Assembly: GCA_013398175.1 (NCBI GenBank)
Contig: VZRZ01007860.1
Span: 62,001-126,000 of the forward strand
From: Climacteris rufus
Lineage: Eukaryota > Chordata > Aves > Passeriformes > Climacteridae
DNA length: 64,000 nt
Direction: 5' to 3'
How positions within the stretch are numbered: position 1 is the first letter of the stretch; every line of letters starts with the position of its first letter. This document shows, piece by piece, positions 38,011 to 52,021 of the stretch. A program made the translations under genes and the position numbers. The notes below the pieces were generated by a model. The model made no database searches. It was not told the DNA's origin and saw only the letters and a program-made list of their open reading frames with translations.

Positions 38011-41000
38011 CAAGGAATTGTTTTTGATTATTTCAAGTTTGACAGATATTTCTACCCTTCCAGTTACTTATGGAAAATGTGTGCATACTTTTCCTGTTGA
38101 AATGTAATTTTCCTGGTCTGTTTCCTATACTGTAGATCTTAGCAAGGGGTGATGACACTCCCGTCTGGAAATAAGATAAACTTCTGTATTTCAAGTTCTA
38201 CTTCAGCTAACTAAGCAATTAGGCCATTTAAAAAAAAATATAGCTATTTCCATTTAAAGCAAAACTACTAGAGTAAAGAAAGTTCATACTTTCATAAGAA
38301 GTCCTGATGATATCTTAGAATATTGTTAAAATCTAAAGCAATTGTAAAGGTTTCTCAGAAACACTTTCCTGAATATTAGAGTTACGCTATACACAGTTAT
38401 TACAGCTAAATTTGAAACTCCCTTTTCTACTTGAAATGAACTTACTGAAGAATGTGTCTCTTTGTTGTCATTACAGGAAATCAATATCTGATGTGTTTTG
38501 TGTTTCTAGAACTTGTGTTTTCTGATTTAGCATACTGAAAAATTTATAACCCAACTAAAAGCTAATTTTCTTTTATAAATGCTTATAAAGGTTATTCATC
38601 TTTAATGTATTTGTTTTGTCTAGTTTACTGTTCAAATTTTAGTATTGTTTCTGGGTTTATGGAATGTGAGTTCATTCCATGTTATTAAACTGATTTTCCT
38701 GGATGAAACAACATGCAGTGTTCTCAGTGTAATGACTTCCTTAGTTGAGAAAGTATAAGTAATATATTTAGAGCAAAAGATATTATTGTAGACCTATTAA
38801 TTGGGAAATAAGTATTAAAGCTGGTTAACTGGAAAGGATGAAACTGATAGAGATAGCTGATACTGCTTTTTTATTTTATGTGATACAAAGGGAATAAATT
38901 AATAGGCAACAATACAAGAACAACAATATAACAGTGCATAAATGACCTCTTGAGAATACTAACTGAAATAATTTTTGTGTTGTAGTTACATGCATGATGT
39001 ATTTTGTCTTTTCACAGAAAAAACAACAACCCCCTGTTGTTGATTGGCGTGTAGAGCCCTGAACTTTGGGTATTGTGAGACTTAGAGACCTTTATAAAAC
39101 CTGTTTGTCTCAAGTGAAGAGACCATGGCACATCCAGAAGAAAACAATTCCCAAAAAACATTTTTATTGACATAATTTATCTTGCAGAAAAAAAGGACAA
39201 GAAAAATGATGCTGAGTTTTAGGAGACTGGGGAAATTTAGGAACACCTTTTGGGAGCTCCTGAAGTCCAGTGTATGTTTTGAGGAGAACACAAATGTAGA
39301 TAGGAATTGGAACAAATCACAAAGAAGGATAAAGTGGCAGCATAGGAGGGTAAATAGTATGTTAACATTTACAGACAGAAAATTTTTGGGGAAAACCACC
39401 TACACTTGCTGAATTCTTAATAGGTGAAGCAGAATACAGAAGTTAACTGTTTAATATAAAGAATGTTGAGCTTACTAGTTCATACTGTTTGAAAGTCTTT
39501 TCTGAGTCTCCCTCCTGCTCCACCCTGGTTTACTCAGAGGTGTTCCTCTTGTTGTCTGGTCTTAGACAAAGGCATCTAGGCCTGAGTATTTGGCTCCATT
39601 CCCCACCAGCTACAGGCAACACTGGTACTGGGAGTCAACGTGGAAGGAGAAAGAATATTTTGTTGTTTTGGAGTTTGGTTTAATTCTGATTTGCAATACA
39701 ACTCAAAATACCCCAAATGACCTGTGAATAGGAATTAGGCTTTTAGTCTCTTGAAAGCTCTGGGTTTTCTCACTTTTCTCTTTGGATGGAAGAGATTTGG
39801 CACCAAGTGCCTCTGTATTAGTCCAGTTTTGAGAAATTGGTATGCTTTAATGAAAAGGGATTTATGCAAGAGTTTTACTACTGAATCTAGGGTTTCAGTT
39901 AGATATAAGAGGATTTGTTTTCTTCTGTTAGCATGCATATCTAAACTCATATAGCAAAGTTCTTGTACTGAAGCAGGAATTGTTTTGCACTGTGACTGAT
40001 GATGGTAGAAACAACATTAAGGAGTAAAGAGATTGTTTTGTGCCTGTGCAGGTTAGCTTATTTTGCAAGATCATACTGAGCATTATTATTCCTAACTAAT
40101 TCACCAGTTACTCGAGTTACTTATATTGGTCATTGCCTGGGGTATACAAAGGCTTTAATTTCACAGTGACAGTTGAAAGGCAATGACTGAGGCATCCCTT
40201 CTTCCCCTTTCCTCCCTTCTCAGTCTGAAAGCTTTCACAGATCATGAGAAGAGCGTGTTTAGTGGAAGTGATGGATGTTTTTGCCTCATTTATGATTTAA
40301 GAATGCTTTGTAGGTAATTTGGTGTGATGTGTGGTTCTTACACAATTCCTGCATTAACATACTATATTAACAATTCCATCATGAGGGACAAATGTTTACT
40401 TACTGTTGTTTCTTTTCTTCCCTCTGTACTCTTTTCCTTTTCATGCAATCTCTTTATCCAGCAGCCCATTTCCCAATTTCTTTTGATGTCCCTTCTGTGT
40501 TGCTTCTCCCTAACACTTCTTTTCCCTGCATCATTTTGTATCCATTTAAGATGCTACCACTATAACTCACATATGCCTAAGTCAGCTCTGTTCCATCTGA
40601 TCAGCTTTCTGATTCCTCTACCTGTAATGGGTTGGCAGAGCAGGGCCTGAAGGTAAGTGCTAAGTAGGAGTGAAACAGACCTGCAGGAAACTTCCTGAAC
40701 AGGTATCTTGCCCTAAGATTATGCCTCAGACAATGAGTGAGATAGTTTGAAGGTAAAAGCCACATACCTTATTTACAGATTCTGAATGCTTATATAAAGA
40801 TTGGAAGCTTTTTTGAAAGGTTGATTCAAAACAGCAAACGTCTTACATTTGTTTTAGAACACTTACAATTTGCCTTTATGTTTTTTATGAAAAATCTCAG
40901 AAATGGCCTCTTCTGATGTCAGAATTCGCTCTCTGGCCTGTGCCCACTCATCAGTGAAATTACTTTTCTTCTCTACCTTGTAAATCATAGATATCTCAGA

Positions 41001-42079
41001 CTGTCTAATATTTATGCTAGTAATCTCCTAATAACCAGATTTCTTGCTGGCTGAAACTGTTACTTTTCTCTTGCTTGGGGAAAGGATGTAGGAATTATTT
41101 TCTTGCTTTAGCCAACTAAACGAAGACTCATTGGCCATCAGTTAGGAAGGCCTAAGGACAGCTTTTGACCATCTGTAGAAAGCTTGTATCACAATTTATT
41201 ATCTTCTGTTTTGTGTTTGCCTCCTGAGCTCTGTTACGTTTTTACATTGGCTCAGGCTGATTTCTGTTTGGTACTCTTCTGTGCTCTTATTTTGGATGAG
41301 GAATAAAGTCCAGTAGTGTGGAATTGGGATTTTTGCAGGGAAGGACGAAGGGCAGCTGCAGAGCTCTGTTCTTCTAAGATAAATGTTATTTTAAAGAATG
41401 GTTGAATTATTTAACACATAACTCTCCATACTGAATACTAATGCAAAGCTTAGCCTTTAAAATGAAAGAATAATGAACAGGTTTTTATAACTGAATAACA
41501 TTGTATGAGTTATTGCTTTATCTTTCTTCCCTTCCCTTGGCAGACTTAGTGGTGATCTGAAATGCTTGGTTGCCTGTTAATTATTTGTGCTATTCCCATT
41601 GTATAATAGGCTGTTATTTTCTGTCATTGTAAAAGTTCATCCAAAATCACTGAAGTTAAAACTGAATGCAGTATCTCCAAAAGATACCACCAAATAAAAT
41701 ATCTCCATGATTTGTTTCATTAAGCAGTGCCAGTTTGTCCTAAATAATCTTATATAATTGGAAAGCCTTTTCTTCCACAGTATGTGTTTTATCAAATGGT
41801 GTGTGAATTTTTAAACATAGGCCTAGTCACTTGCTGGCTTATTTCTGAAACTCAGACATCCTGTTTACCAGTGATGGGACATCAATTATTGTTGCATATT
41901 TCTATTGCAATAGCAAGTGATGACTTCAGACAGACCCAGATATAGTCTCAATACCAAAGCTGATATATAAAGGCTTAGAAAGAATCATATAATAACATAG
42001 ATTTTTGCTTCTCACAAATATATGTTTCTGGATTTAGCTTTCTAATTTTATAGTGATTCATGTAAAATACAGAGGCAAT

Positions 42080-42372
42080 GGAATAGAATAAAATGGAATA
42101 GATGATTTCAGTTGGAAGGGACCTACAATGATCATCTAGTCTGAGTGTCTGACCACTTCAGGGCTGACCAAAAATTTAAACATATTATTGAGCACATTGA
42201 CCAAATGCCTCTTCAACACTGACAGCTCTGGGGCATTGACCACCTCTCTAGGAAGCCTGTTCAGTGTTTCACCACCCCCTCAGTAAAGAAATGCTTTGTC
42301 CAGTCTAAATCTCAGCTTTGAGCTCTTCCCACACATACTATCCCTGGGAGAACAAATCAGCACCTCAATTTG
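42080..42372 (-). mobile_element. CR1 LINE 3' fragment, minus strand (different subfamily)
   Basis: It begins with the GAATAG-type terminal repeat (gaatagaataaaatggaata) and continues with gatttcagttggaagggacc, ctgaccacttcagggctgac, gaccacctctctaggaagcc and cagtaaagaaatgcttt, in the order of a CR1 3' UTR read backwards. The tail and internal sequence differ from the 37197 copy, so it is another subfamily. Homology fades near 42372 after 'aacaaatcagcacct'. Confidence 0.88.
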
Positions 42373-45300
42373 TTAACACAGATGCTATGACCGCCTGATT
42401 TATTTTTTTTCACCGGAGTTTGCAGCAGAAGGAAGGAGAATCTGGAGAGAATAATTTTCATCGGTCTTTGTGTTGATTCACAGTACTGAAACCTTTCATG
42501 TATCTTTAGAATATCTCTTTGCTAAATGTGATTTCTTCTGTAAAAGGAATGTCACTGAATCTGTTACTAGTCAGGAGATGCTGTTGTCATGTCTGTGCAC
42601 TTTTTGTGCAGTTGTAGGTTTTTCTTTAACAGAGAACTTGCTGTCAATCTCCTGAAATGCCACTGAGTTTTGCAACTCTTTTCTGCCTATGAATAGTTGT
42701 TATATTCAATTTCCATGGCAATGTTCCTTGCAATTCATCTCTTAAGTAGCTAGTTCTATCTCAAATATACAATTTTTTTCATATGCTTTGCGAATATTCA
42801 AATTTATTAGCAATACACGGTATTTTTTTGAGAGGTTTTCTGTGACTATACACAATTCAAGTTTGCCTTTGGTCTCTTGGGGTGATTTGTTTTCTACTTC
42901 TTTTTAAATCAGAAAGCTAGAAAATTAAGAAATGCTAACCTAAACACCAGTAGAGTAAGGTCTAATTAAATTAATTACAGCTCATTTAATTAAATTGTTA
43001 GACCCCTAGATACAAGTACCATGATTTTTGAACGTAGCAGATTTTTATGATTTCCACTTACTTCCCTGAGCTGATTCACACCCCAGGAAATGTCTACATT
43101 TCTTATAGGTGCAAACTCCTGGCATCCAGAATTGAAAAATTATGGCCACCTCCCCACACTTTGCCTTTATGAGTAATTTTTAGGTTTAAATATAATAAGG
43201 TTGGGGTGTAGCAAAAGTTTTTCTTGTTTAACTTTCTGCTGTTGGTCCTTTAGTACATTTAGATTGAAATGCAAAGGTATTTGCTATTTGCCAGAATTGT
43301 TTAACCCGACTTCCTTGTTATGTCAGCCTGAATAGATGGCAGTGCCTTCAGTCTGATTACCTAAGGACAGTGTTGGTTCTAATTGGTATGTTGTCTCATT
43401 TGCTTGCTAATGACCTATGCTGCCTGACATTCTCTGATTTCTCAGGCAGTGCACTGCATTTTTGGGCACTATCTAAATAGGTTCTTGAACTTCTGTTGTG
43501 CAGTTTAATCATTCTGCCTGCCAGTGGCAGTAGGAGAGATCTTTCTTACATTATGTGTGCTAGTCATCCTCAGGATTGTCAGTTGACATTAATATGGTGG
43601 TGTCTGTGCATGTGTTGTTTAGGAGAAGAAAAAAAAACTCCTTCTCTGCCTGCTACTGTTTTAAATGTTGGGAAAATAAAGATGTAGAATCATCATTCCT
43701 AAAGGCTTTCAAATATGCTTTTTGCATAGTTTCTTTGTCTCAAAGCTGGATGTCAGGGAGCTTGTTGAGTGCACTAGCTATCATGCTTCTAACTATGTCA
43801 GATTGCATGTACTTTCTAACGAAAATAAATAGGTAAATGTTAGGAATATGTACTGTAAATGTGATTTTGGTGAGAATACCAACATGTTTGTTCAGCTTCT
43901 GCAAAACATACGTGCTTTTAAAAGAGCAGGTCTGTATTCTACAAATTACAAATTATTGTTAATTTATGTGTGTTGGGGATCAGTTCTGGAAAAAAAAAAA
44001 ACCTGTTATGGCTGGATAGGGAAATCTAAGAGAGGTTTTGCTTTGAATCAGTGAGAACTCTTTACTGAATCATCTGATTCAGCTCTTGATGCTTAACATA
44101 GGCTAATGAAGTGGTCACTTGTCTTCCTGGCAGTGTTCTGACTCATCCTGAATTTTACAACAATCTCTCCAGGACTGAGAAGCTGGTGGATCAGGAATGA
44201 CCTGGAAATTGGACAATATAGTAGAATGTATTTTGTCAACACTCTCTTTTCTTCAGATCCCAGCATCGATATCCATGAACAGAGTGCCTCCTATATGATC
44301 CATATAATCTCTTTCTATCAAACTGAAAAGATTTAGCAAAGTATCTGGAAGAACTATGTTGTTGTGATTGTTTTCTCCCAGTTCTGTTTTCTGTACATGC
44401 CAGAACAAGACAGCCAACAGACCTTTCAAGTTTCCGTGAAGATCCTTCATAAAATGTTCGTATTTTTTATTAGTCAGGAGCACAGCAGTAAAACAAAAAT
44501 AGTGGTATCAGGATAAAGCAGAATATTTAGCTAGATCTCCATCCTGCTGTTTAGTGTAAGCAGTAGCCAGCTTTTCAGGAAAATGATGTATATGCCTGAG
44601 ATGTGAGAAAACAGCGTGACTTTCCGAGGGGTATCAGCACTTGCATTGTGGTATCTGGATGGTCAAAACAGTTAAAGACACTTTACTTAAAAAGCATAAT
44701 GATTTATTTTACATTACTCTGTTTTTCATAATTTGAAGTCTTTACTGGGTCACTATTCTTATAAACAGCAGTTTTGAAAATGGATGATAAATATCACCAA
44801 AGGTAACTGAATTTTTTAATTATAAAAATATTTTTGTTAGGTGCTAGCCTGTATTTTTAGATAAATCTTTGAAGGTGACTGTGTATATTGGTGAGCACAC
44901 ATTTACGATAATCATGTTCATGGTACTGTGCAGAACAGTACTATGCAAGGCTCAGAGGTGCCTGTGGAATAGTATTTTGTACTGAAAAGGTACAGGAGTA
45001 CACAATGTGATAATTCAATCTCCTTTGACTGACAGTAACTTTAGTTTCAGTTGTAATTGTACTTTCTGTTCCTTTCATCAGCTCTTCTGGCCTTTGATAT
45101 TACAAAAATAGTGAACCAAGTCCATTAACATGATTAAAAATGAAAGTCTTTGGCTTGATATGAAAGCTATAAATTGCTTCTAAGAAAATTTCATTGTCTT
45201 CCACTGATGTGCATGGTGAATAATTTAGATGTCATTGTATCATACAGGTCTATTAAGTACACAGGTAGGAGGGCAGTGCTGGACTTCATGCCTAAATTGT

Positions 45301-48300
45301 AGAAGTCAGAGATCAGAAACCTGATGAAAAATTCTTATGTAATTAGTGCAGATATTCCTAAAGCAAAAACTTGTTTTCTTTTTATGCTGCTAGTTGTGTT
45401 TCTGAAATGAAATCCACGTTTTCTCCATGTTACTCTAGAAGCTTTCCACTGAAAAAGAGGAATGTACAACTGTGATGTGTCTGCTGGTTTGTTCCAGAAG
45501 GAGAAAATTATTAGAAGTCTTAGCTGAAAATATCCCAGCTTTCCAAAATGCACATGTTCTGTACACTTCGAATTGTTCATTAAAAAGAACAGTTAATAGA
45601 CTTGTTACATCCTATCTGAAAGTTCTGACAAGTTTGAACTGAGAAACAATAGGTTGCTTGTTTGCAAACAGTGATCACTAGAAATCCCAAGATCTTGTGT
45701 CTGTATATTCATGCAACCACTGAAACAAAACATGTTTTAAATGACACAAGATTCTCCAGAGAGAAGTTTTAACTTATGAGACCAATTGAAATGTGTGTCT
45801 TTGGGACTTGTCAGACAGTGAATTGATGTTGCCATTGTTAAGGGACAATATGGCTTGTTCTGCTGGTAATGAGGAAAATGAACCAGAAGAATAAAAGATA
45901 ATTCTAAACAGTTTAGGAAACACTCAACTGTATAACAAAAGTAAGTTGATCACAGGATCCAGTGCTCATAGTGCTCAGAGCTCAAAAAAAGGCAAAAAAA
46001 AGTTTGCTCTGTGGTTAACAGAATAAGAGTTTCAAGGTTGTTCCTTTTGTCTTCACGTGTAAAGTGTAAAATTCCAGTTTCCTATCTAAATCTGTTCTGC
46101 AGGGTGTCTGATGCACATGATGGTGCAGAGAAATGCAAGTTTAGTTGGAGGAGAGAATGGCAGAGGTCAGTATTTGCTAGTTTTTAGGCAGCATATTCCT
46201 TTTCAGCAGTCTTAGCATCAGCTAAAGTCAAGCAAAGCAAATTCAGGTTTGGCTTTTGGGGTTCCCCTCCCCTTACACAGCTGGCTCAAAGGCCAATAGA
46301 CAAAAGCATTATGTCTTTGTTTGTTATTTATGGAATATTTTTTTAAAGTTTTAAGTAATACAGATTTTTCTGTATGTAGTGAACCATATCAGGTATATTG
46401 TATTTCTAAAACCTTCAGTGCTTTTTTTTCAGAGCACTAACATACTTTTGGAGGAATATGTTTTATTTTTGAGAAGAATCAACTCTAAAATATAAAGAGA
46501 GCACAGGAGTACTTCCTTGTACAAAGACTGTAGAAAATATGCCTCTCCTTTCTATTGATTGGTATAAAAACAAATCTGAAGATTTTCCATTGAATTTTTC
46601 AGATAAGGGATATCGGTGAAGTTTTTTTCTTTTTTAATTTTCATCTAGCTTAAGTCATACAATAATACAGTCATAATGCTTTTCATTGTTACAGGATTTC
46701 GCTTAAACTTTATACTTAATTAAAATATTGGAACAGTAAAGAACATGAATGTAACTTTTCATAATTTGCTTATCAACCAGAACAACCAGGTAAATTACTT
46801 TTGTGATTATATGTTGACATTTTAAAAGATTTCTGCAGGATAAGCTGTATTTTCTATGCTTGCAAGATCTGGTATTTTACTTGCAAAAATGTCAGGAGTA
46901 ATGTATTTTTCTACACATTTGCACTCCTGACCCTTTTCAGTTTCTGGATGGAAGGGACACGTAGTACCATGTGCCTTGTAAGAGTCAGGGGAGTGAAACT
47001 TTGCCTTGGACATCAGATCAGAACATGGCCTAGCAAGCATTGTCACAAAATAAATAAGGATTTTTTTTTTTTTTTGTCAGAGTCATAAACTGCATACAGA
47101 TAGTTCACAAACAGGACCTAATTTGTCAAAATTTCATTGAGAATCATTCCCATGGCTCTGCTGTGCACTAAGTTGGTCCATCTCCATGGAGAGCAGCTAC
47201 AATGCTAGTAAGAGTCTTTGTTCAGCTGGTTTTGAGAATTTTGGTTGCTGCATTATTTGATTAAAAATTTAAATTTTTGTATAACAGCCGGTAACAAAGG
47301 TTGCTTAGGTGTAATTATGTATTTTTATTTTTAAAAATTTATTTTACTTATATTTTTTTATGTGTCTTCTTATTCTGTAGCTCCTTCTTTGTGTTTCATG
47401 TGAGATGCTATTGCACATCTGACAATTATTGCATGGAATCATAGAGTGTAGTGGAAACCAGCTGCAATAGAATTATTCTTTATGGTGCCATCAGTCTCTT
47501 GGCTTTTCTTCCAAAAGACAGTGTTAGTCAGACTTGCTTTATCACAGTTAATTAGTTTGCCCTTATACTTATGTTTGACTTTGGCTTTGATACCTCATGC
47601 TTGTGAACTATTAATGTTTTTAATAAATCTTTACACCTACTAGATATATGGAATGTTATGGAACAAATACTAAATGAAAATTGGGTTTAAGCTAGTACCT
47701 TGTCTTGGAGCATGTTAGAGTGGTTAGCTACAGTGCCACAAATGATGTTACTATGGAGAGAGTTTCTGTTTCCATGACATTTGCTTGTTTATTTTGCTAG
47801 GTCTTCAAAAGAAGTAGGGTCTGTCCTCTATCAGATTTGGTGGGTGTTAGCCCATTACTTCTGAAACTCTACAGTGTCTCACTGCAAAGATACATTAATT
47901 TATTTCTTAGCAATATTAGTGGTGACTGGCCAGGAAAAAAAGGGAGGGGAAAAAAGTTATTAAAATTTTGATCATGCAGAAGGCAAGAGTTTTTTAATAA
48001 CATTGTTTTATTGGAATAGATATTCCAGCTTGATTTTAACTGGGTATATTGCTCTGCTTGTATACATTTTGGTTGCTTAAAAAAGCCTACCGCTATTAAA
48101 GGAGTAAAATAAGTTTTGCTGGTTTTAGAAAAAGATTATGTTTAACTGTATAGCTAATGGCTTTATACTGTGAGAACTGCCTTATACTGGAGTGGGATTT
48201 TGAATAACAGTAAATTTTTAATTCAAGTCATGATGTAGCTCACTGTTTAAGAATCAATTATTGGCTTAGGAGTAAATTACAAAAACTATTTTTTCTTAAG

Positions 48301-50085
48301 ATGAAAGAAGTGTTTTTGAGACATGAAAACCTTGATAGCTATTCATAAAGGGGAGTTTCTTTAGTAACTGTTAGGGCAATGTCGTGGTCACCTGCAGGCA
48401 GCTTTTGACTGCACTTCTGCACTTCTGACTGCAGTCACATGTGGTCACAGTTCTCTTCTGCCAGATTGCACTTAAATACAGGTGGGTATGATCCCCAGGT
48501 GCTGGAATCGAAGGAGTTAGGGAACAATACTGGTTGTTGAACACCATTTCATGACCTATTCTCTCCTGTACAAAGGGTGCTGGGAGGAGGGATGCAGGCA
48601 GTTAAATACCATTAAGTATTCTTATTCCACCCCTAAGACAAAATTACTTTCCTTCTGTTCCTAATGAACAGCTGACTTTTGTTTCCTTTGTACACCACTC
48701 TTCTGCTCTAATTAAGTTTTAGTGTCCTAGAGTGGTTTTGGTTTTTTAATGGTCTTTATTTTTTGCCCCCAGTTGTGAGGGGGAGGCTAAAGCTTTTGAT
48801 CCTTTGTGATACCTTCTTGGAGCATATTACTCTGTAACACGTCTGTTTGCAACCCTTATAAACACTTGTCAGGACCTAAGCTGATACCTCTTTTGAAAAA
48901 CATATTTTTCAGAGCTTTTCATAATTTCACACATTTCAAAAGCAAAAATACACATGTGCAGCTGAGGGAAAAATATGCTCAGAAGCCTAATGACCTATGT
49001 ATTGTCTATGTAACACAGATGAAACTTTGGTCCACCTGTTTTAATGTTTTGGTAAATGAGGTATGGTGCTTCACCTAATATTCTCCCTCAACCTTCACTA
49101 CAATCATTGTTAGAGCTTTATTTTAGCCAAGATGTCTTTGGTTTCCACTTGAACTGAATTTCTAGATCTTTGTGCCAAAAGAGTACCACTGACTCCCCAT
49201 CTGCTAACTCTTTAGATTCATGTTCTTTGTCCCAACTTTAGAACGATCTAATTTCAACAAATAGCTTGTTGAATGATTTTGGTTTATGAAAGTCATGTTC
49301 TCCTTCTGTTAAGGATGTACTATACAACAGAAAAGGTTTTTACAAGACAGCTCATAAAATGAGGGTAGTACTTACTGTTCTTGGTGTCAAGAGAGATGTA
49401 GTTCCACATGGCCCTAATTCTTTTTGGAGTACCTGCTGAATCGATGACTGGTAGGCTTGTTCACTTTGCTGCCACCTCTGTACCTCTCACTCTGCTATAA
49501 GAAAATTTTTGAAGGATTCTATTGAAGTTGTTTCATGAGTAGGATGGGGCTTCACAGAGATCTAATTTATTAGCTCAGAATTCATACTAGCATGCTCATT
49601 ATCTCTGCATTTTAGTAACATTTACATTGAAATGATAAACTTGCTTTATCTTTCAGGTAGGAAGAGATTTGTACTATCTTCTGAATATCATCACAGATTC
49701 TTGCTTAAACCAATGATGTTATTTTTTCCCTATGTCATTCTTAGTTGTGTTTTATGTTCTAGAGGTTAAAGAAAGGTCTATTCTCTTTTTTTGACATTAG
49801 GAAAAAGGATGCATGGGAAACTGAGTAAATTGTAAAACCTTTTAGAGGAAAGTAAGATTTGAAAGAAGCTTCTCCTGAATTGGCTCAGGTTTGTCTGCTT
49901 TCTTCTCCCAGAATTCCCAGGGACTGCATTATTAGCCACATTCAATTCACTTGATGGATGCCAGTGAAGTGGCACTAAGAGTTGCAGTTCTCTTTCTTAA
50001 GAAATAACATTCTGTTTTTTAAATGCATTCTGCATTTCTTTGTGGAAAAACTGTGCTTACCCACTCCTTCTATTCCCCCTTGTCA

Positions 50086-50228
50086 AAATGTTAAAATGTT
50101 AAACAGCAGCTTAACCTGATGACATTTGCTTTTGTAGATGGTAATTGTCACTTAACTCCTCCCCAAATTCTTTGGCCCTTCAGCTGCTTGCCTGCTCCAA
50201 GTGTATCTACATTAACATTTTAACATTT
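50086..50228. repeat. 17-bp perfect inverted repeat, 109-bp spacer
   Basis: aaatgttaaaatgttaa at 50086-50102 is the exact reverse complement of 50212-50228. The arms have an internal 8-9 bp periodicity, which raises the chance of coincidence, and 16 of the 17 bases of the right arm also occur at 25097-25112. It could be a small foldback or the ends of a short non-autonomous element. No target duplication was recognised. Confidence 0.85.
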
Positions 50229-51999
50229 ATTATAATTAACGAAGAAACATTTTAAAAAAAGGGAAAGAAGAAAAAAGTCTGACTCTAATGCTTCTGCCAG
50301 TAACAGAATGAAAGCTCCGTGCCAGCAGCAGAGAAGTTGGAACAGGTTCTTCATGGCAGTTGCTCAATCCCAGTATTCAAAGCAGAGATCTGGTGTTGCA
50401 CATCTGATGAGTGTTTGTGTGGTCATGCTCTGTAGAGGGAGTAAAAAAATCCTGATGTGGCAGAGACTATTGTTTAGTTACAAGGCAATATTAACAACTT
50501 ACCTCAGAACCACTGTTTTAATGGCAGCATGTCCTTCCCAAGAAGGATAACAACTAATTTCACAGTAACTGGAATTTTTTGAGTAATGTTTGTAAAATAC
50601 AACCTACATTTCTTTTCCCTTTACTTACAAGTGCTCAGCAAATAGCTACCCTATTCTACTTAACCTGTTCTTACCCAGAGCCACTGACTTGTTTGTTACT
50701 AAGTCAGAACTACAAGGATTAATTTCTCACAAAGAGTGGGTGGGATCCTTTCATTTTCTCCTTTGACGTGGTATGTTTTTTCTTCTTAGAGGAGAATTTT
50801 TCCCTGCTCATTATCCAAATTAGTCTCCTGAAAATGCGGTCTTAAGTTGTATTAATCTTGTAGAAGACTTGAAAGACTAAGTACATAAGGATTTTTTTTT
50901 TCAATATGCATTTTTTCCCACTTTGCTTTTCATCTCCAAGCACATCAGCTTGTTACTTGCAAAGCAAAAGCACTGCAAAGCACATGCTGAGTTCTACTGG
51001 TTGGACTTAACTCTCACGTTGTATGAATGTTTCCTTGTGAAAATAAGGATGTGAAATATGTGGTTTGCTGTTTTAATGTCAGTGGCTAGTGATGAATTGA
51101 ATGTGATTAAAACTCATCATTTTATAATTTATATGCTAGATAGAAGATGTAGTTGAAAAGGCTAGTTTCTATTGTTTCTTATAAAATACCACAGGATTCA
51201 GTATTCCAAGCAAAACTCATGAATATTTAATTCAAGGAGATTTGTAGCCCTGTAAAATGTAATAAGCTAGCCCTTAATGATAATTTTGTGTAGCATACAT
51301 TTGGCAACATGTAGAAAAAAATCCTGCTGGCAATTCTGTGCATCCTCTTTCAGACATATCTGCTCAGCTCTAGGGGCTTTTTAGCTCTGGAATTATAAAG
51401 AAAAATTAGACTATGTCTGAGACCAGCATGCAGCAATTTCTTGGTTAGTACTTGTACGTTTCTCCTTATGTTCAGATTTGCTAAAAGCTCCAGCCTACTG
51501 ATTGCCTTTTGATGTAAGGCTTCATTCTTTTTTTTAAGATAGGCATTCCTGAAGAAGTGTTTTGAAATATATTTTTGCATCTTTCTGTGTAGCGTTGGTA
51601 GTTTTGGTTAATCTTCCTGGGCTCTGAGGGGATTTGCTGAAATGTTATTCCTGGTATACTGATTATCATCAGTAGCTTACAAAAAAATGTCAACAAAACC
51701 GATGTTGTGATGAAGCCTTAAATTTACAGGTTGGAGCTCCTGCAAATGTGGTCTCTAATACTGATAAATGACCCAACTTCCAAATTAGGTTATTAGAGTG
51801 AGTCAGCCAAGAGTGCTGCTGCTCAGTTCGTGGAGATTCTTTTGTTATACTGGGGATGCTTTGGCTGTCAGACTTGAAGCACTGAATACTTCCCGCTGAT
51901 CGAACCCAATTTTTGTGGGACTTCTTAGGAGCCTTTGATCACAGAGTAACTACCCACAAAGCAATAAGTCCTCTCAGAGACTGACTTCCTTCTCTCTTC

Positions 52000-52021
52000 T
52001 CAATTGAATATATTCAATTGA
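52000..52021. repeat. 22-bp perfect palindrome
   Basis: tcaattgaatatattcaattga equals its own reverse complement. It contains two CAATTG sites around an ATAT core. It may be a dimeric DNA-binding site or chance AT-rich symmetry. Confidence 0.9.

Noticed and set aside
37589..38107. 172-codon + strand frame, the longest in the window
   Set aside because: It lies in a minus-strand CR1 fragment and is the antisense shadow of the CR1 reverse-transcriptase region.
40324..40650. 108-codon hydrophobic + strand frame
   Set aside because: Same T-rich artefact; no motif and no splice context.
47435..47460. 'ggaatcatagagtgtagtgg' as a CR1 terminus
   Set aside because: Only the short tcatagag word resembles the CR1 end; no CR1 body follows, so chance is more likely.
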